Below the pieces are notes generated by a model, which worked only from the letters and a program-made list of their open reading frames with translations, had not been told where the DNA came from and made no database searches. From NCBI GenBank assembly GCA_003508835.1, contig PUFA01000223.1, positions 930,001 to 994,000 on the forward strand: a stretch of DNA of 64,000 bases, written 5' to 3'. This DNA is from Eonycteris spelaea. Taxonomy: Eukaryota > Chordata > Mammalia > Chiroptera > Pteropodidae. This document shows, piece after piece, positions 44,301-53,174 of the stretch. Within the stretch, counting starts at the first letter, position 1, and the number at the start of each line of letters is the position of its first letter. The position numbers and the translations under genes are program-made.

Positions 44301-47269
44301 GCTGCGTGCGGCCTGGCATGGGAACAGCGGCCGGGCCGGGGGTGACCGCGGGCAGAGGACGGGCCCTGCGGCCGCTCAGACTGCGCGGCCCGCCAGGAAA
44401 GGGAGACGGGAAGGCACACGCTTTCGGCTGCACCTTGCACTGAGTTCAAGAGGAACCCGACCAGCATTCCATGCTTTGCTTCTATAATCAGTAACTTTTC
44501 AGGGAAAGTAAAAAGCACAAACTCCATTTCTCAAACACTTCCTCAAACACGCGGGGTCGCAGCCCCCCGCTCTGAGAGGAGACCGCGCGGTCCGCGGAGC
44601 GCTGTTCCCTCCCTCACGGACCCCTCCACCCTGACGCGGGCTCACACTGCCCTGTCCTGCGTGGAGTCGAGGACCCTCTCTCCGTGGACGCAGGCTGAGA
44701 CCCCGCTGGGGGGACCCGGCCGCCCTGCACCGCTGATCGCAGAGCTTTAAGACGGTAACAGGCACCACGTGAAATGACACGGCGCAGAGTCCCACCCAGC
44801 CCCACACGGGACGGCTGTGGCGGGCCCTGATCCGCCCCCTTGGAGGCCTCGGCCAGGCCATCCGGACGGGACTCACTTCAGGGACGTGAGAAGTGACGTG
44901 TGGGGCTGTTTGGAACAGGACCCGAAGACGAGGGCCACCCAGGGAAGCCCAGCGAGGCTTTGGGAGGACAACGCCAGCGCCAGAGCCGCGGGGGGCTGGG
45001 GAGGCCCCGAAGGGTCACACGAAGCGCACGGGCAGCCCGCCCTCCCGAGCCTGGTGCGCTCCCCCGCCCCCCCCCGCGCCAGCTGTGCGGACGTGACAAG
45101 CCGTGGGTGGCCGGCCCTCAGCCCTCGGCGCAAGGCTGGGGCGTGTTTCACTTCAATTCCCTCTGCGCTGCTCAAGGGGCCGCACCCACCGCAGGGCCTC
45201 TGGAGCCTGGAAGATGCTGCACCCCCGCACGTGACCTGCCCCTGGCCCGGAGCACAGAGGTCTCATGTTGTGAACACGTTTCTCGTAGAGGCTGGTTTTC
45301 TACCACTTCATTTTTCCCCTGAGAGTCGCGTGCAAACCTCCGACAGACGGAGGCTCCTGCTCGTGGCAGCACACGGGCCTTCTAGACGCCCCTCTGCTGT
45401 GCGGGGCCTGCGCGGCAGGTGCCAGCACAGTCCGAGCTGTACTTTGGGGGGACCTGGAGCGCCCTGCCACATCGGGACGCACACGTGCGCGGACTTACCT
45501 TTCACTTGCTTCACGCTCCTCAGGGCGTACTTCAGCGTGGCCAACGTGCTGGCCTTCCCCTTGGCCTTCCTGTCCGCGGGGAGGTGGACCTTCAGCTCCT
45601 TGAGCGTTTTGATCAGCTCCTTGTGCGTGTCCGCCTTGGCGGACTGCTCGCTGCTGCGGAGGGAAGGGAGGCGGTCAGTGCCGTCCGCGGGGACACGTGG
45701 CTCCGGTCGAACTCCCCAGCCAGGGCACGCTTCCGTCCACGGTGCTCTGTGGGCACTGCAGGAAGGGAGCGGCGCCCTGGCCTTCCCTACCGGAGGCCAG
45801 CAGGAACCGTGCCAGCTATGACAACCAAAAGTGACCCCCAGACAGCTGTCTCTTAGGGGAGAAGGACTGTCTGGGGCTGAGAACCGGCGCCCTAAGCCGG
45901 CTGCAGGGGTGAGACGCGCCCCCAGCCAGGTTCCTCCCTGCGTGGGTGTGACCTGCCTGGTGCCGGTGAGGCCAGCGGGGTGACCCGCAGTCTGCTGCGT
46001 GGACGCAGCGCTGCGCTGAGCCTTAGGGAGAAAAGCCTCGCGTGATGGCGACCACAGAGAAGAGCAGTGGCTTCCTGCGGCGTGGACGCAAATGCGAGCT
46101 CAGCAAGACCTCTGGGAGAAGACCCACCCACGGACGGGCCGCCGCACACGGGGAGGGCGGGCCGGGGGCACTCGCTGAGGGGACGGGCCCCTTCAGAGCA
46201 GGGGGCAGAGGTGGCAGAGAGCCCCAGGCCCCGGGCTGGAGGCTGAGGCCGCTCCAGGGCTGAGGCGGACATGTCTGTGGACAGGAAGTCAAGGCTACAC
46301 TTGCTACTAATACTTAGAAAGGGTGAAGAATGTTCCAGATAGACGTGTGTGGAAGGTGGACAAGGTCTGCTTGGATCCGGAGCCAGGCTCTGGGGCCCTT
46401 GGGGACAGGTGGTGTCGAGAAGGGCGTGGCTGGCCCACAACAGAGATGGTTGCGCAGGAAGCTTGGGGAACACCCTATCCCCCCGAAACCTGACCTTCAA
46501 TAGCCAAGTCAGAGGTTCGCACTGGCCTTACCTGCAGCCGCTCGTCGAGGGGTTGTGGTCAGCCTTCACCATCATCAGGCGAAAGGCGTCAGGACTGTGA
46601 GAACAGGAGCAAAGACCGAGTCAGAGGGCAGCGTGCCGCCCACTCTCCCCCGTCCAGCCAGGGGCGGCCGGCATGACCACGGCGCGGTCGGAGCGCGAGG
46701 CTGAGGTGCAGCTGCTGCACCACGAAACCTTCCGACTCCAGAGCGGCGGGGCACGGGGCACGGGCACCAGGGCCACGGGGGCCGCTCCGCGCCCCGCGCG
46801 CCCCCCGGCCTCCCTGGCGGGCCCGCCTCCCGCTCCCACCGCCCCTGCCGCTGATCTGCGGTGCCCGGAGCTGCAGAGCAGACGGTGGCGTCACACTGCG
46901 CGCCAGGACAGAGCCCGGCAAACGTTATTCTAAGTTAATGAGATTCTCAAAATCTTGTAAACGCTGATAATCATGATTTCGAGGTGGCAGAACTGAGGCA
47001 GCGAGGACCCCCCCCAGCCCCGCCGGGCCGGCGGCTGGCCCACCTCTGGCGGGCGGCGGGCGCCTCCACCTGCATCCCCAGCTCCTTGCCGCCATCGTCA
47101 CAGTCGCTGCCCTGGGTCTCGCCCCGTGGAGCAGTTTTCGTTGGCTTCGTTCCCGCTCGAGCCACTGCTCATGTCCACGTCCTCCTGGAGCGGGGCCGGG
47201 CCGGGCGTGGGCTCCACGGGCTCCTGCGGGGGCTCCTGGGGCTGGGGCAAACCCGGCAAACCCTTTCAT
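23151..47269 (-). CDS. PER2: PER2, period circadian regulator 2 (whole coding span, exons 2-23)
   Basis: All 22 coding exons were placed by conserved sequence and GT-AG borders; the sum is about 1260 codons against 1255 in human. In order: N-terminal acidic/Ser region (exon 2), helix [11 protein letters not shown] (exon 4), PAS-A (exons 5-7), PAS-B (exons 8-10), PAC (exon 11), beta-TrCP degron SGYGS (exon 13), CK1-binding region with the familial advanced sleep phase serine cluster (exon 17), nuclear localisation KSKRAKPR (exon 19), Pro-rich region, LXXLL-like segment (exon 20) and the CRY-binding C terminus with a Cys-X2-Cys pair (exons 22-23). PER2 with CRY1/2 enters the nucleus and represses CLOCK:BMAL1. 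As assembled, exons 2, 5, 16 and 19 carry frameshifts, and a literal translation would stop in exon 3 at 46577-46575. All other exons and all splice borders are sound, so a working gene with assembly errors is the best reading. Confidence 0.95.
23565..23710 (+). repeat. PER2: MIR SINE fragment
   Basis: GCCTCAGTTTTCTCATCTTT, then 'aaaatggggtatggatgatg', the MIR core in plus orientation, in PER2 intron 22. Confidence 0.65.
23893..24240 (+). mobile_element. PER2: Old LTR fragment (MLT1-like) in PER2 intron 22
   Basis: 'tggcggttcaaatgtgtccacgaattcttcgac' and 'tgccacgtcatgaggacagcccggcagcg' match an old MaLR-type LTR from memory. Solo and incomplete. Confidence 0.55.
24415..24565 (-). CDS. PER2: PER2 exon 22 (CRY-binding helix)
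   Basis: 151 nt; encodes [20 protein letters not shown], then TEGQKQEL and LPAALDVA. Donor GCG|GTGAGC. The acceptor GCGTGAAG has a poor pyrimidine tract but is the only AG that keeps the frame. Confidence 0.93.
25445..25637 (-). CDS. PER2: PER2 exon 21
   Basis: 193 nt; encodes [16 protein letters not shown] and [20 protein letters not shown], nearly identical to human PER2. Donor CCCG|GTAACC. Intact. Confidence 0.96.
26427..26613 (-). CDS. PER2: PER2 exon 20 (LXXLL-like segment)
   Basis: 187 nt; [20 protein letters not shown], then the leucine-rich LLDLLLRED that matches the nuclear-receptor-contact motif of human PER2. Acceptor CTGCAG, donor ACAG|GTATGT. Intact. Confidence 0.94.
27661..28463 (-). 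CDS. PER2: PER2 exon 19 (NLS and proline-rich region), two frameshifts as assembled
   Basis: The longest exon, 803 nt, acceptor ATCGTAG and donor ACC|GTAAGC. It opens with [20 protein letters not shown] and a basic nuclear localisation signal. One C is missing from a C run at 28323-28320, where human has one more; the shifted frame meets TGA at 28308-28306. The conserved frame then runs from [11 protein letters not shown] through the Pro-rich part to [15 protein letters not shown] second shift (one extra or two missing bases) lies between 27750 and 27706, after which the frame is [18 protein letters not shown] and joins exon 20 correctly. Confidence 0.93.
30048..30278 (-). CDS. PER2: PER2 exon 18
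   Basis: 231 nt; encodes [20 protein letters not shown] and [12 protein letters not shown]. Acceptor TTCCAG, donor AGAA|GTACGC. It lacks a few residues that human has after PESLDC. Intact. Confidence 0.95.
31090..31251 (-). CDS. PER2: PER2 exon 17 (CK1 target serine cluster)
   Basis: Encodes [20 protein letters not shown] and [15 protein letters not shown]; the first serine of the cluster is the position mutated in human familial advanced sleep phase (S662G). Two acceptors two bases apart are possible in TCTAAAGAGGCGG. Only the second (exon from 31251, 162 nt) is in phase with exons 16 and 18; the first would shift the frame. Confidence 0.9.
31975..32098 (-). CDS. PER2: PER2 exon 16, one-base frameshift as assembled
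   Basis: Acceptor CTCACAG, donor ACAG|GTACCG; 124 nt where 125 is expected. Conserved [20 protein letters not shown] is out of frame with YL at its start: TATCTGAGAGC has one G fewer than human TATCTGGAGAGC, near 32092. The literal frame stops at TGA 32067-32065. Confidence 0.92.
32182..32341 (-). CDS. PER2: PER2 exon 15
   Basis: 160 nt; encodes [20 protein letters not shown] and LDSVIR. Acceptor CTCTCAG; the donor ATCAG|GTGCGG is weaker than average. The following intron is only 83 nt. Intact. Confidence 0.94.
33113..33160. repeat. PER2: (GCGT)n and ACGCGTGGCCCTG duplicate
   Basis: Four GCGT units followed by two copies of CGCGTGGCCCTGA in PER2 intron 14. Confidence 0.85.
33436..33520 (-). 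CDS. PER2: PER2 exon 14
   Basis: 85 nt; [20 protein letters not shown] followed by EQKKESST, a lysine-rich stretch. Acceptor CTTCAAG, donor ACAG|GTAAAA. Intact. Confidence 0.94.
33958..34083 (-). CDS. PER2: PER2 exon 13 (beta-TrCP degron)
   Basis: 126 nt; [20 protein letters not shown] then [18 protein letters not shown]. The SGYGS core is the phospho-dependent beta-TrCP site controlled by CK1. Donor GCC|GTAGGT. Intact. Confidence 0.95.
34842..34950 (-). CDS. PER2: PER2 exon 12
   Basis: 109 nt; [20 protein letters not shown] then [16 protein letters not shown]. Acceptor CTGCAG, donor CAG|GTGGGT. Intact. Confidence 0.95.
35182..35335 (-). CDS. PER2: PER2 exon 11 (PAC region)
   Basis: 154 nt; [20 protein letters not shown], then [20 protein letters not shown] and FIIGRHRVR. 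Donor GGGT|GTGAGT, the split valine matching exon 12. Intact. Confidence 0.96.
35808..35914 (-). CDS. PER2: PER2 exon 10 (PAS-B)
   Basis: 107 nt; [20 protein letters not shown] then [15 protein letters not shown]. Acceptor TTGTAG, donor AAGA|GTAGGT. Intact. Confidence 0.95.
37991..38069 (-). CDS. PER2: PER2 exon 9 (PAS-B start)
   Basis: 79 nt; [20 protein letters not shown] then FQDVDER, identical to human. Acceptor ATTTCAG, donor GAG|GTAGGC. Intact. Confidence 0.96.
39763..39905 (-). CDS. PER2: PER2 exon 8
   Basis: 143 nt; [20 protein letters not shown] then [14 protein letters not shown]. Acceptor GTGCAG, donor GAAG|GTAAGG. Intact. Confidence 0.96.
40653..40704 (-). CDS. PER2: PER2 exon 7
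   Basis: 52 nt; [17 protein letters not shown]. Acceptor TTTTAG, donor TCAG|GTAAGC. Intact. Confidence 0.95.
42823..43024 (-). CDS. PER2: PER2 exon 6 (PAS-A core)
   Basis: 202 nt; [20 protein letters not shown], then [20 protein letters not shown]. Acceptor TTCCAG, donor GCAG|GTGAGG. Intact. Confidence 0.96.
43701..43726. repeat. PER2: Two-copy CGAGGTCGTGCT tandem repeat
   Basis: A 12-bp unit repeated directly in PER2 intron 5, read directly. Confidence 0.9.
43950..44070 (-). CDS. PER2: PER2 exon 5 (PAS-A start), one-base frameshift as assembled
   Basis: Acceptor CCCGCAG, donor GCG|GTGAGT; 121 nt where 122 is expected. It opens ASEEYY and then needs the next frame for [20 protein letters not shown], because GAGTACTACAGC lacks one C near 44054 relative to human. 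The literal frame stops at TGA 43960-43958. Confidence 0.93.
45499..45653 (-). CDS. PER2: PER2 exon 4
   Basis: 155 nt; [20 protein letters not shown] then [20 protein letters not shown]. Acceptor CTCCGCAG, donor AAAG|GTAAGT. Intact. Confidence 0.96.
46532..46594 (-). CDS. PER2: PER2 exon 3
   Basis: 63 nt; [20 protein letters not shown] in the conserved frame. Acceptor TCTCACAG, donor GCAG|GTAAGG. The exon is intact, but translation from the assembled ATG would arrive one frame off and stop at 46577-46575. Confidence 0.94.
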
Positions 47270-47284
47270 GTCGGCTCCCGAAAG
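47044..47284 (-). CDS. PER2: PER2 exon 2 (start codon), two frameshifted segments as assembled
   Basis: Acceptor TTTGCCAG; ATG at 47269-47267 begins MKGFAGF where human has MNGYAEF. The next segment, QEPVEP through [20 protein letters not shown], is conserved but in another frame: 25 nt instead of 27 separate the Phe codon from the conserved Glu (47248-47224). A second shift near 47118-47113 (GAGACCCAGG) puts [20 protein letters not shown] in the third frame. Donor AGAG|GTGGGC. The ATG choice rests on similarity to the human start. Confidence 0.9.
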
Positions 47285-48519
47285 CTGGCAAAGGAGGGAA
47301 CTGGCGTCAGCCTGCAGTGCGGGCACTCAGCGCGGCCACCACGCGGCCACCCGGCTCTCCCCACGTCCCGCCGAGCGCGCCGCGGTGGTCGGCGTCCTGC
47401 GTGGCATTCTCTCTCACTTTCTCACAGAGCCCCCACCTGCACCAGGCAGGTGGGCGGCTGGGTTGGGCCGCACTGCCCCCTGCGGCGGGCTGCTGATGGC
47501 CTGTGCGGGAGGTGGCGGGAGGGTGGGTGCATGGCACCCAGCACGTGGGGGCTCGGGGAGATACACAATCCCACGGGACGGCTGGCAGGGCCTGGGACCC
47601 TATATTTCATGTAGGTCGGAAACCTTGCCCATCACATGGTACGGGGGACCCAGCTTCAGGCCATGGGCCTAGAATGAGGCCATAGGTAGGGGAGGCTTTG
47701 GGGAGAGACGGGGCTGTGGGCAGAGCGGGCGGGGAGCATGAGGGATCCAGGCGCTGGGCAGTGCACTCAGTAAGGAGAAATGAATGGGGAGCAGAGGGCC
47801 GAGGGGAGCGGGGGAGGGGCTGGCCAGGCGTGCACGGGCTCTCTGCTCCTCCGAGGAATGACCAGAGGGCAGTGTGGCCCTGCCGGAGGCTGACGCAGCA
47901 GCTGGCATGGGGACAGGCTCAGCCACTGCACTGGATGGGGACTTTACCTCCAGTGCCTGGGGTGGGGGCAGGGGCTGACATTCGAGCCAGCCCAGCCCCG
48001 AGGCTTCTGCACTAGCCCTGGAAGAGCCCACAGGGGATGGGCCAGGACCCTGTGCGGGAGGGGGCTCACAGGGGCCGAGGACAGGGAGGCTTAGCTGTCG
48101 CAGGGGGCTGTCTCCCACGCAGACCAGAGTGTCTGATGAGGGCAGGACATGAGAGGGGCGGTCAGGACTAGGGCTCAGCGAAGCTGTGGGGCCCCGCTGC
48201 TGAGGGCAGGGAGGGGGCAGCTGCTACCGGCCTGGGCCTGGCCTGGAGGGTGCAGGGGGGCCCCGGAAAGCGGAGGGGCCCAGACAGCCACAGCCAGGAG
48301 CATGGGCCGGGCTGCTCCTGCCTCCTGACTGCAGGAGTTGGGAAGCCGGAGAGCCGGCCTTGGGTGCCGGGCAGGGAGGGGACATCCGAAGGGCCCAGGC
48401 AGCGGTGCCTTCATGGGGGCGAGGGAGGCGTCGCCAGAAAGCAGAATGTGCCCCACAGCGTCCGTGTGCTCACAGAAACAGACCCGAAGCCGGGAGGTGA
48501 CAGCTGCTGCTTATCAATA

Positions 48520-48720
48520 TCCCGAATCACAGACGCTGCATGAAGGGCCTGACACCCAGCATTTCCCATGATGCTCATCACCACTGCTCACACTGCATGT
48601 GGGACACCCATCTGGGTTCCAGTGTCTGGCTGAGAAAACAGGTAGGTGTCTTGCCTGAAGCCACCCGGCAGCAGGTGACAGCACTGGAGCCCCCTGAAGA
48701 CTGAGGCTCACGGAGGATCC
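48520..48720 (-). repeat. Diverged MIR-like fragment
   Basis: 'gagaaaacaggtaggtgtcttgcctgaagccaccc' resembles the MIR core in reverse. Weak. Confidence 0.4.
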
Positions 48721-51063
48721 GACTGCACTATTCTTTGGAGAACAGCAGGTCTGATTAGCCCGTGCATTGTTCTCACACACCAATAGAGGTAAGAGCCAAC
48801 ACCTGGCTTTTGAAAAGACCGCCACAGAGACGGAGGATCACAGGCCCCATGGCGCGGCGCACGCGACCGGTTCAGGACAGCCCCGGCTCTGCACCCGACA
48901 TCAACACCGAGAAGACAGACTGAGCAAGCAGGTGAGGAAGGGAGCGTGGAAGCCACAGAGGAACAAGCCACACGAGAAGAGGAAGTTCGGAAGAGGAAGT
49001 TCGGAGCCAGGGATGAGGATGGCTCCCGTGGCTGGGGGCGCGACGCCCCACTTTCACCTGGGACAGCAGCCCTCTCTGGAAAGACACCAGGCAATGGGAC
49101 TGACAGCACAGCGAAAGGTGCACGTGCCGAAAGCCGTCCTGGCTGGAGACAGGTCTGCGCGCGCCCATCAAAGGACTCCCTGAGTGCCAGGCAGGGTGGC
49201 GTGAAGGGTGTCCGGGCTTAGCGGCATGCAGGGCAAAAGGTTGTTTTCCAGGAAAAAGAAAATGCTGCCTGCATCCAAACAAGAAACACAAACAGGTCAC
49301 CCACAGGGGACCGAAAGCCCCGCTGGCCTTGGGCAGCTCCGCTGCGACGTGACCATGTCACGGTGTCGGGAGGGGGGAGAGGCCGGCGGAGGGCACAGGC
49401 CCACGAGGTGTGAGGCGGCTGCTGCCGATCCACACCCCGAACCACAGAGCCCAGAGAGCCAGCACAAACCAGCGCGAGGCAGGAAGAAACCCGGCAAGTC
49501 TACCGTCTGGTCTTTTTAAACATTTCTTAGACGTTCTAGCCAAGTCAACGAGAGAAAGAAAGTGATCCTTTTGGGACCAGAGACCAAAGGTTAAGGATGG
49601 GCTAGTCCCACAGACGGAAGGACCCACGATCTGCCGACTTCCTCGTCAGCAGGGAGGCTGGCGGTGTCCCCGCTGGGGCACCCCATCTGCTAAGGCCGCC
49701 CTGGCCAGGTGCCAGCCTCAACGTCCAAACGTGGCCCCAGCCTTACCCGGCCCTGGCCGCACGATCCACAGGGCAGCAAGCGAGATGCTCTCCCACCGGC
49801 TCCGAGCAAGGCCTCCCGGCCGCCTGCTGTCAGCCCCTGCCATGGCCTCCCCCTTGGTCCAGCCACTGCTCCCCAGAGACTTGGAACTTGCTGCTCCCCC
49901 GCCAGCACTGCACCCCCTCCCGGCTCTCTCTCCTCCACTGCCACCACCGGGCTCCACACCGACGTGGCGCTCTGATGGTTGCTGGCTGTAACCCCCGGGC
50001 TTGGCCCGCGTGGCTGGATGCGTAAAGCTGGGACGTCTGCACTAGGGAGCACTATGCACCCGTCAAAAAGGGGGAGGCTGGACACTGACGTGGGAAGACG
50101 CCAGATCATAAAAAACCCATGGGAGAGCGCCACTAAGACGAGAGACCGCGCCTGCGCAGGGTGCGCGCCGGAGGGTGCCCGCTCTGTGCTCCCGGCGGGC
50201 GACGCGCATGCGCCGTGCCCGGCACCGACGGCTGGTGCTGGGGCGGAGGACGGGGCAGCCCCCTCCCTGCCCTCACGGTGCGCGCGCTCCAGGGGGACAG
50301 CAGGCCGCCAGCAAGGCGGCGGGAGACGGCTGACAGGGCGCTGCCTTGCTGGGAGAAAGGCAGAGGCGGCCCGGGAGGGGGTGGGAGGGGCCAGGTGTGA
50401 AGCTTCGGGGAGGGCGCCAGGGAAGGCTGCGCCTAGGTGACAGGCGACAGCTGACCTCGCCCCTGAGCCCTGTGTGTCATGCTGGTGCGAGCCCCGCGGC
50501 CTCGCTGCCCGCAGCCCTGGAGCCACCTGCTCCCCCAGCCGCTGCCGGGCACACGCCCCGCGGTCCTCCCCGCTTCACGCCTGAGGCCGCCAGGAGTCTC
50601 TGGCTCCGCTGGCCACGGGTGGCCTTGAATGAAGCGCCACACCATGGGGTGGGCCTGTGCTTCTCCAACTACTGCCAAGGCTGGGCGAAGCAACGGGACC
50701 AGGGCGACGGGGCAGCCCCTGGGGGAACTGTGACGCAGGTGACGGGAGAGAGGAAGGGGCCGGGGGCAAGTCCGCTCTCCGCCTGAATGAACTGTCTCGA
50801 AGCTTTTCCTCCCTCCCCCCTCCCTCGGTTCTTTCTGTTTCTGATAGTCTTTCTGATGAGGTCTCGAGGGCTCAGCGGCCTGCCCGGTGTCTGTGAGGGG
50901 CATGTTAGGGTGTCATCTGATGTGAGCACCCGGGCCTTCCCGTCCTCACTGCCCTTCCCTCACTCGGGCTGCCCTGGATCCGCACCCCCCAGCGAAGCGT
51001 AAGCTCCTGCCCAGAGCCTGCCCGTGAAAGGACCCAAACCAACACCTCACTGCCCAGCACCGG

Positions 51064-51276
51064 GTCGCCGGCGGTGGCCCGCCGCACGCTGACCTCCCGT
51101 TTCCACGCGGGCGCGTCCTGCCCCCTTGGGTTCGGGGCGCCGAGGCAGTGCCCCGTGGAAGCGCTGCCTGTCCAAGCAGTGCTTTTGTCCCCCTCCCCCC
51201 CCCTTATTTTTTACCACTTGCAAGGGAAACTCTGAGTGTAGAGAACGTAGAGGGGAGAGGGTGACCCCCCGCCCCA
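51064..51276 (-). repeat. PER2: Copy B of an unclassified repeat (inverted relative to copy A)
   Basis: Its reverse complement aligns with 52944-53174 over most of the length: shared blocks GGTCA(C/T)NACCCTCTCCCC, GGGGGACAAAAGCA and GGTCAGCGTGCGGCGGGCCA. I judge similarity at roughly three bases in four by eye. Confidence 0.75.
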
Positions 51277-52943
51277 GGCCACCTCTGCCTTTCTCCCGGC
51301 ACTGGCGGTGACCTCTGTCACCCGCCGCCTCCCCGGGACGTGAGCTCCGTGAGCGCGGACTGCACAGAGGGAGCGCGAGCCAGGCGCAGGCTGCCGGACG
51401 CGTCCCCTGGGCAGGGGACGGACCGCACAAAGGTCCCGGGGCAGGGAGTTCGGAGAAGCCGGAGAAGCCGGTCGCGTCTGGGGTCTGGAGCGGAAGGGCC
51501 AGGCCAGGCAGGAGGCCGTGTACGGCACAGCCAGACCCGCCCGTCGCAGGGAGGGCCAGACTCTGGCTTTACTCGGAGCTTCGGGAACCAACGAGTGTCC
51601 CGCATGAGACGCCACTCACACTTAACAGCGTTGCAGAGCGGGGCTCAGGCGGCACCAAGACCCCTCGGGGCTCTCGCTGTGGCTCAGTGGAACTGCCAAG
51701 GGGCTGTCTGCGGGCCGAGGGCGTCCCCAACCCTGCCGCCCCAACGCTCCGGCCCCACCCGTGTCACCCTGCAGCCCTCCCCCGACGAGCACCCGGTTCC
51801 TCCCGCTGAGGGAACCGTGGAGGCCACGCGGTTAAGTGAGCAGCCCCGGGCCACAGGGGCTCCAGGGCTCCCGCCACTTGCCAACCCCGTGACCTTAGGG
51901 CAGTTCCGAGCCACCCACACCTTGATTCTTCATGTCAGGGTGGGGCATCGGCAGCACCTGCCTCCTGCGGGATGCTGGTTGGGGGGGGATGCAGGGATGA
52001 CGCAGCCTGTGCAAGGTGCCTGGCACACAGCCGATGTCCCACACGGCTGGCTTTATCCTCACTGCCGACCACTCAGCAACACGGACAAGGCGGCAGAAGC
52101 AACTTTTTTTGAAAAGGAGGTAGCTTACAGCTGAGAGAGCTGCCTCTGGCTTATACTCCAAGGACCAAGGGCCCGCTGGCCACCCCCAACGCAGGCGCGA
52201 AGACATCCCAGGAAGGAGCATGCACGCCCTGCCAGGCACGCCCTGGGGCTCCGCTCGGCCCCTCACTGGAGCTCCTGGCTTTGACCTTCCCAGTCCCTGG
52301 GAGTCTGTCTGAGCAGGGTTCACTGAGTGTGCGTCACAAGACGACCCGAGGTGGAAGAGGGTCGTGAGCGTGGCAGAAGTGTGAAACAGCAAACAAACCA
52401 CATCCCCCAAAACTTCCTGTTCTGGAAAACGCGCCCTCAGCACTGGCCGCTCGCATGGACTGCCCTCATGTTGCCAAGTCGGCAACGCCACCGTGCCGCG
52501 CGAGGGTGGACTTTGCCTCCTGCTCTCCACAGACGTCTGTGCAGCGCCACTCCCGCCAGCACCGCGGGGCCCAGGCAGCCCGGGGTTCCCCGCCCCCCCA
52601 GCCCGCACGGGCGGGGCTCTTGGCCTAGGGCACAGGGGAGGAAAGGAAAGGACAGCTGGGCTGCAAAGGGGCTGTCAGGGGAGCCAGGCGCTCTGGGCAT
52701 GAGGCCCCAGATGTCTGCACACTGTCCCCGTCCCTGGAGAGCGGTCAGACCGAAGGACGAAGGAGGGAGCGAAGCTTGGGGCCCCCCCAGGAGCTCGTAA
52801 TTTGGCCACACCTTCAGTAGCATGGGCTGCCTCCACTGCCCCAGCCAGAGGAACCTTTAGAAAAGTGCTAGAAAGAGCTGGGAGGAAGCGGGGGAGGGGG
52901 CGTGGCCAGGAGCTGAAACTGTTGGCCTGGCCCATGGGCTCAT

Positions 52944-53174
52944 GGGGGGTCATTACCCTCTCCCCTCTAGTTCGTATTTCAGAGTTTCCATCACAAATGG
53001 TTAAAAAAGTGGGGGAAGGGGGACAAAAGCACAGCTTGGACAGACAGCATCCCCACTGCGCGCGGCCACTGCCAGGCCCCCTGCCGGCTTCTCCCACGCG
53101 ATGCCCTGAGCCCATGGGAGGAGGACAGTCCTGCGTGGACATGGGAAGTCAGCGTGCGGCGGGCCACTGACGGC
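52944..53174 (+). repeat. PER2: Copy A of an unclassified repeat
   Basis: Pairs with 51064-51276 in inverted orientation, 1.67 kb apart. Shared blocks include CCCTCTCCCCTCTA, GACAAAAGCAC and AGCGTGCGGCGGGCCAC. I do not recognise the family. Confidence 0.75.

Larger units (their letters stand above)
23301..47043 (-). other. PER2: PER2 introns 2-22
   Basis: All introns are GT-AG. They range from 83 nt (intron 15, 32099-32181) to about 2.1 kb (introns 6 and 9). Introns are GC-rich and give many spurious open frames on the opposite strand. Apart from the repeats listed at 23.5-24.2, 33.1 and 43.7 kb and poly-T runs at about 38655 and 43803, I see no RNA gene or additional exon in them. Confidence 0.7.

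Noticed and set aside
44817..45821. A 334-codon plus-strand frame, the longest in the window
   Set aside because: It runs antisense to PER2 intron 4 and exon 4 and has no recognisable domain; base composition explains it.
23151..47269. PER2 as a processed pseudogene
   Set aside because: Introns are present with GT-AG borders, the promoter is conserved and the gene sits in its orthologous place, so it is the genuine locus.
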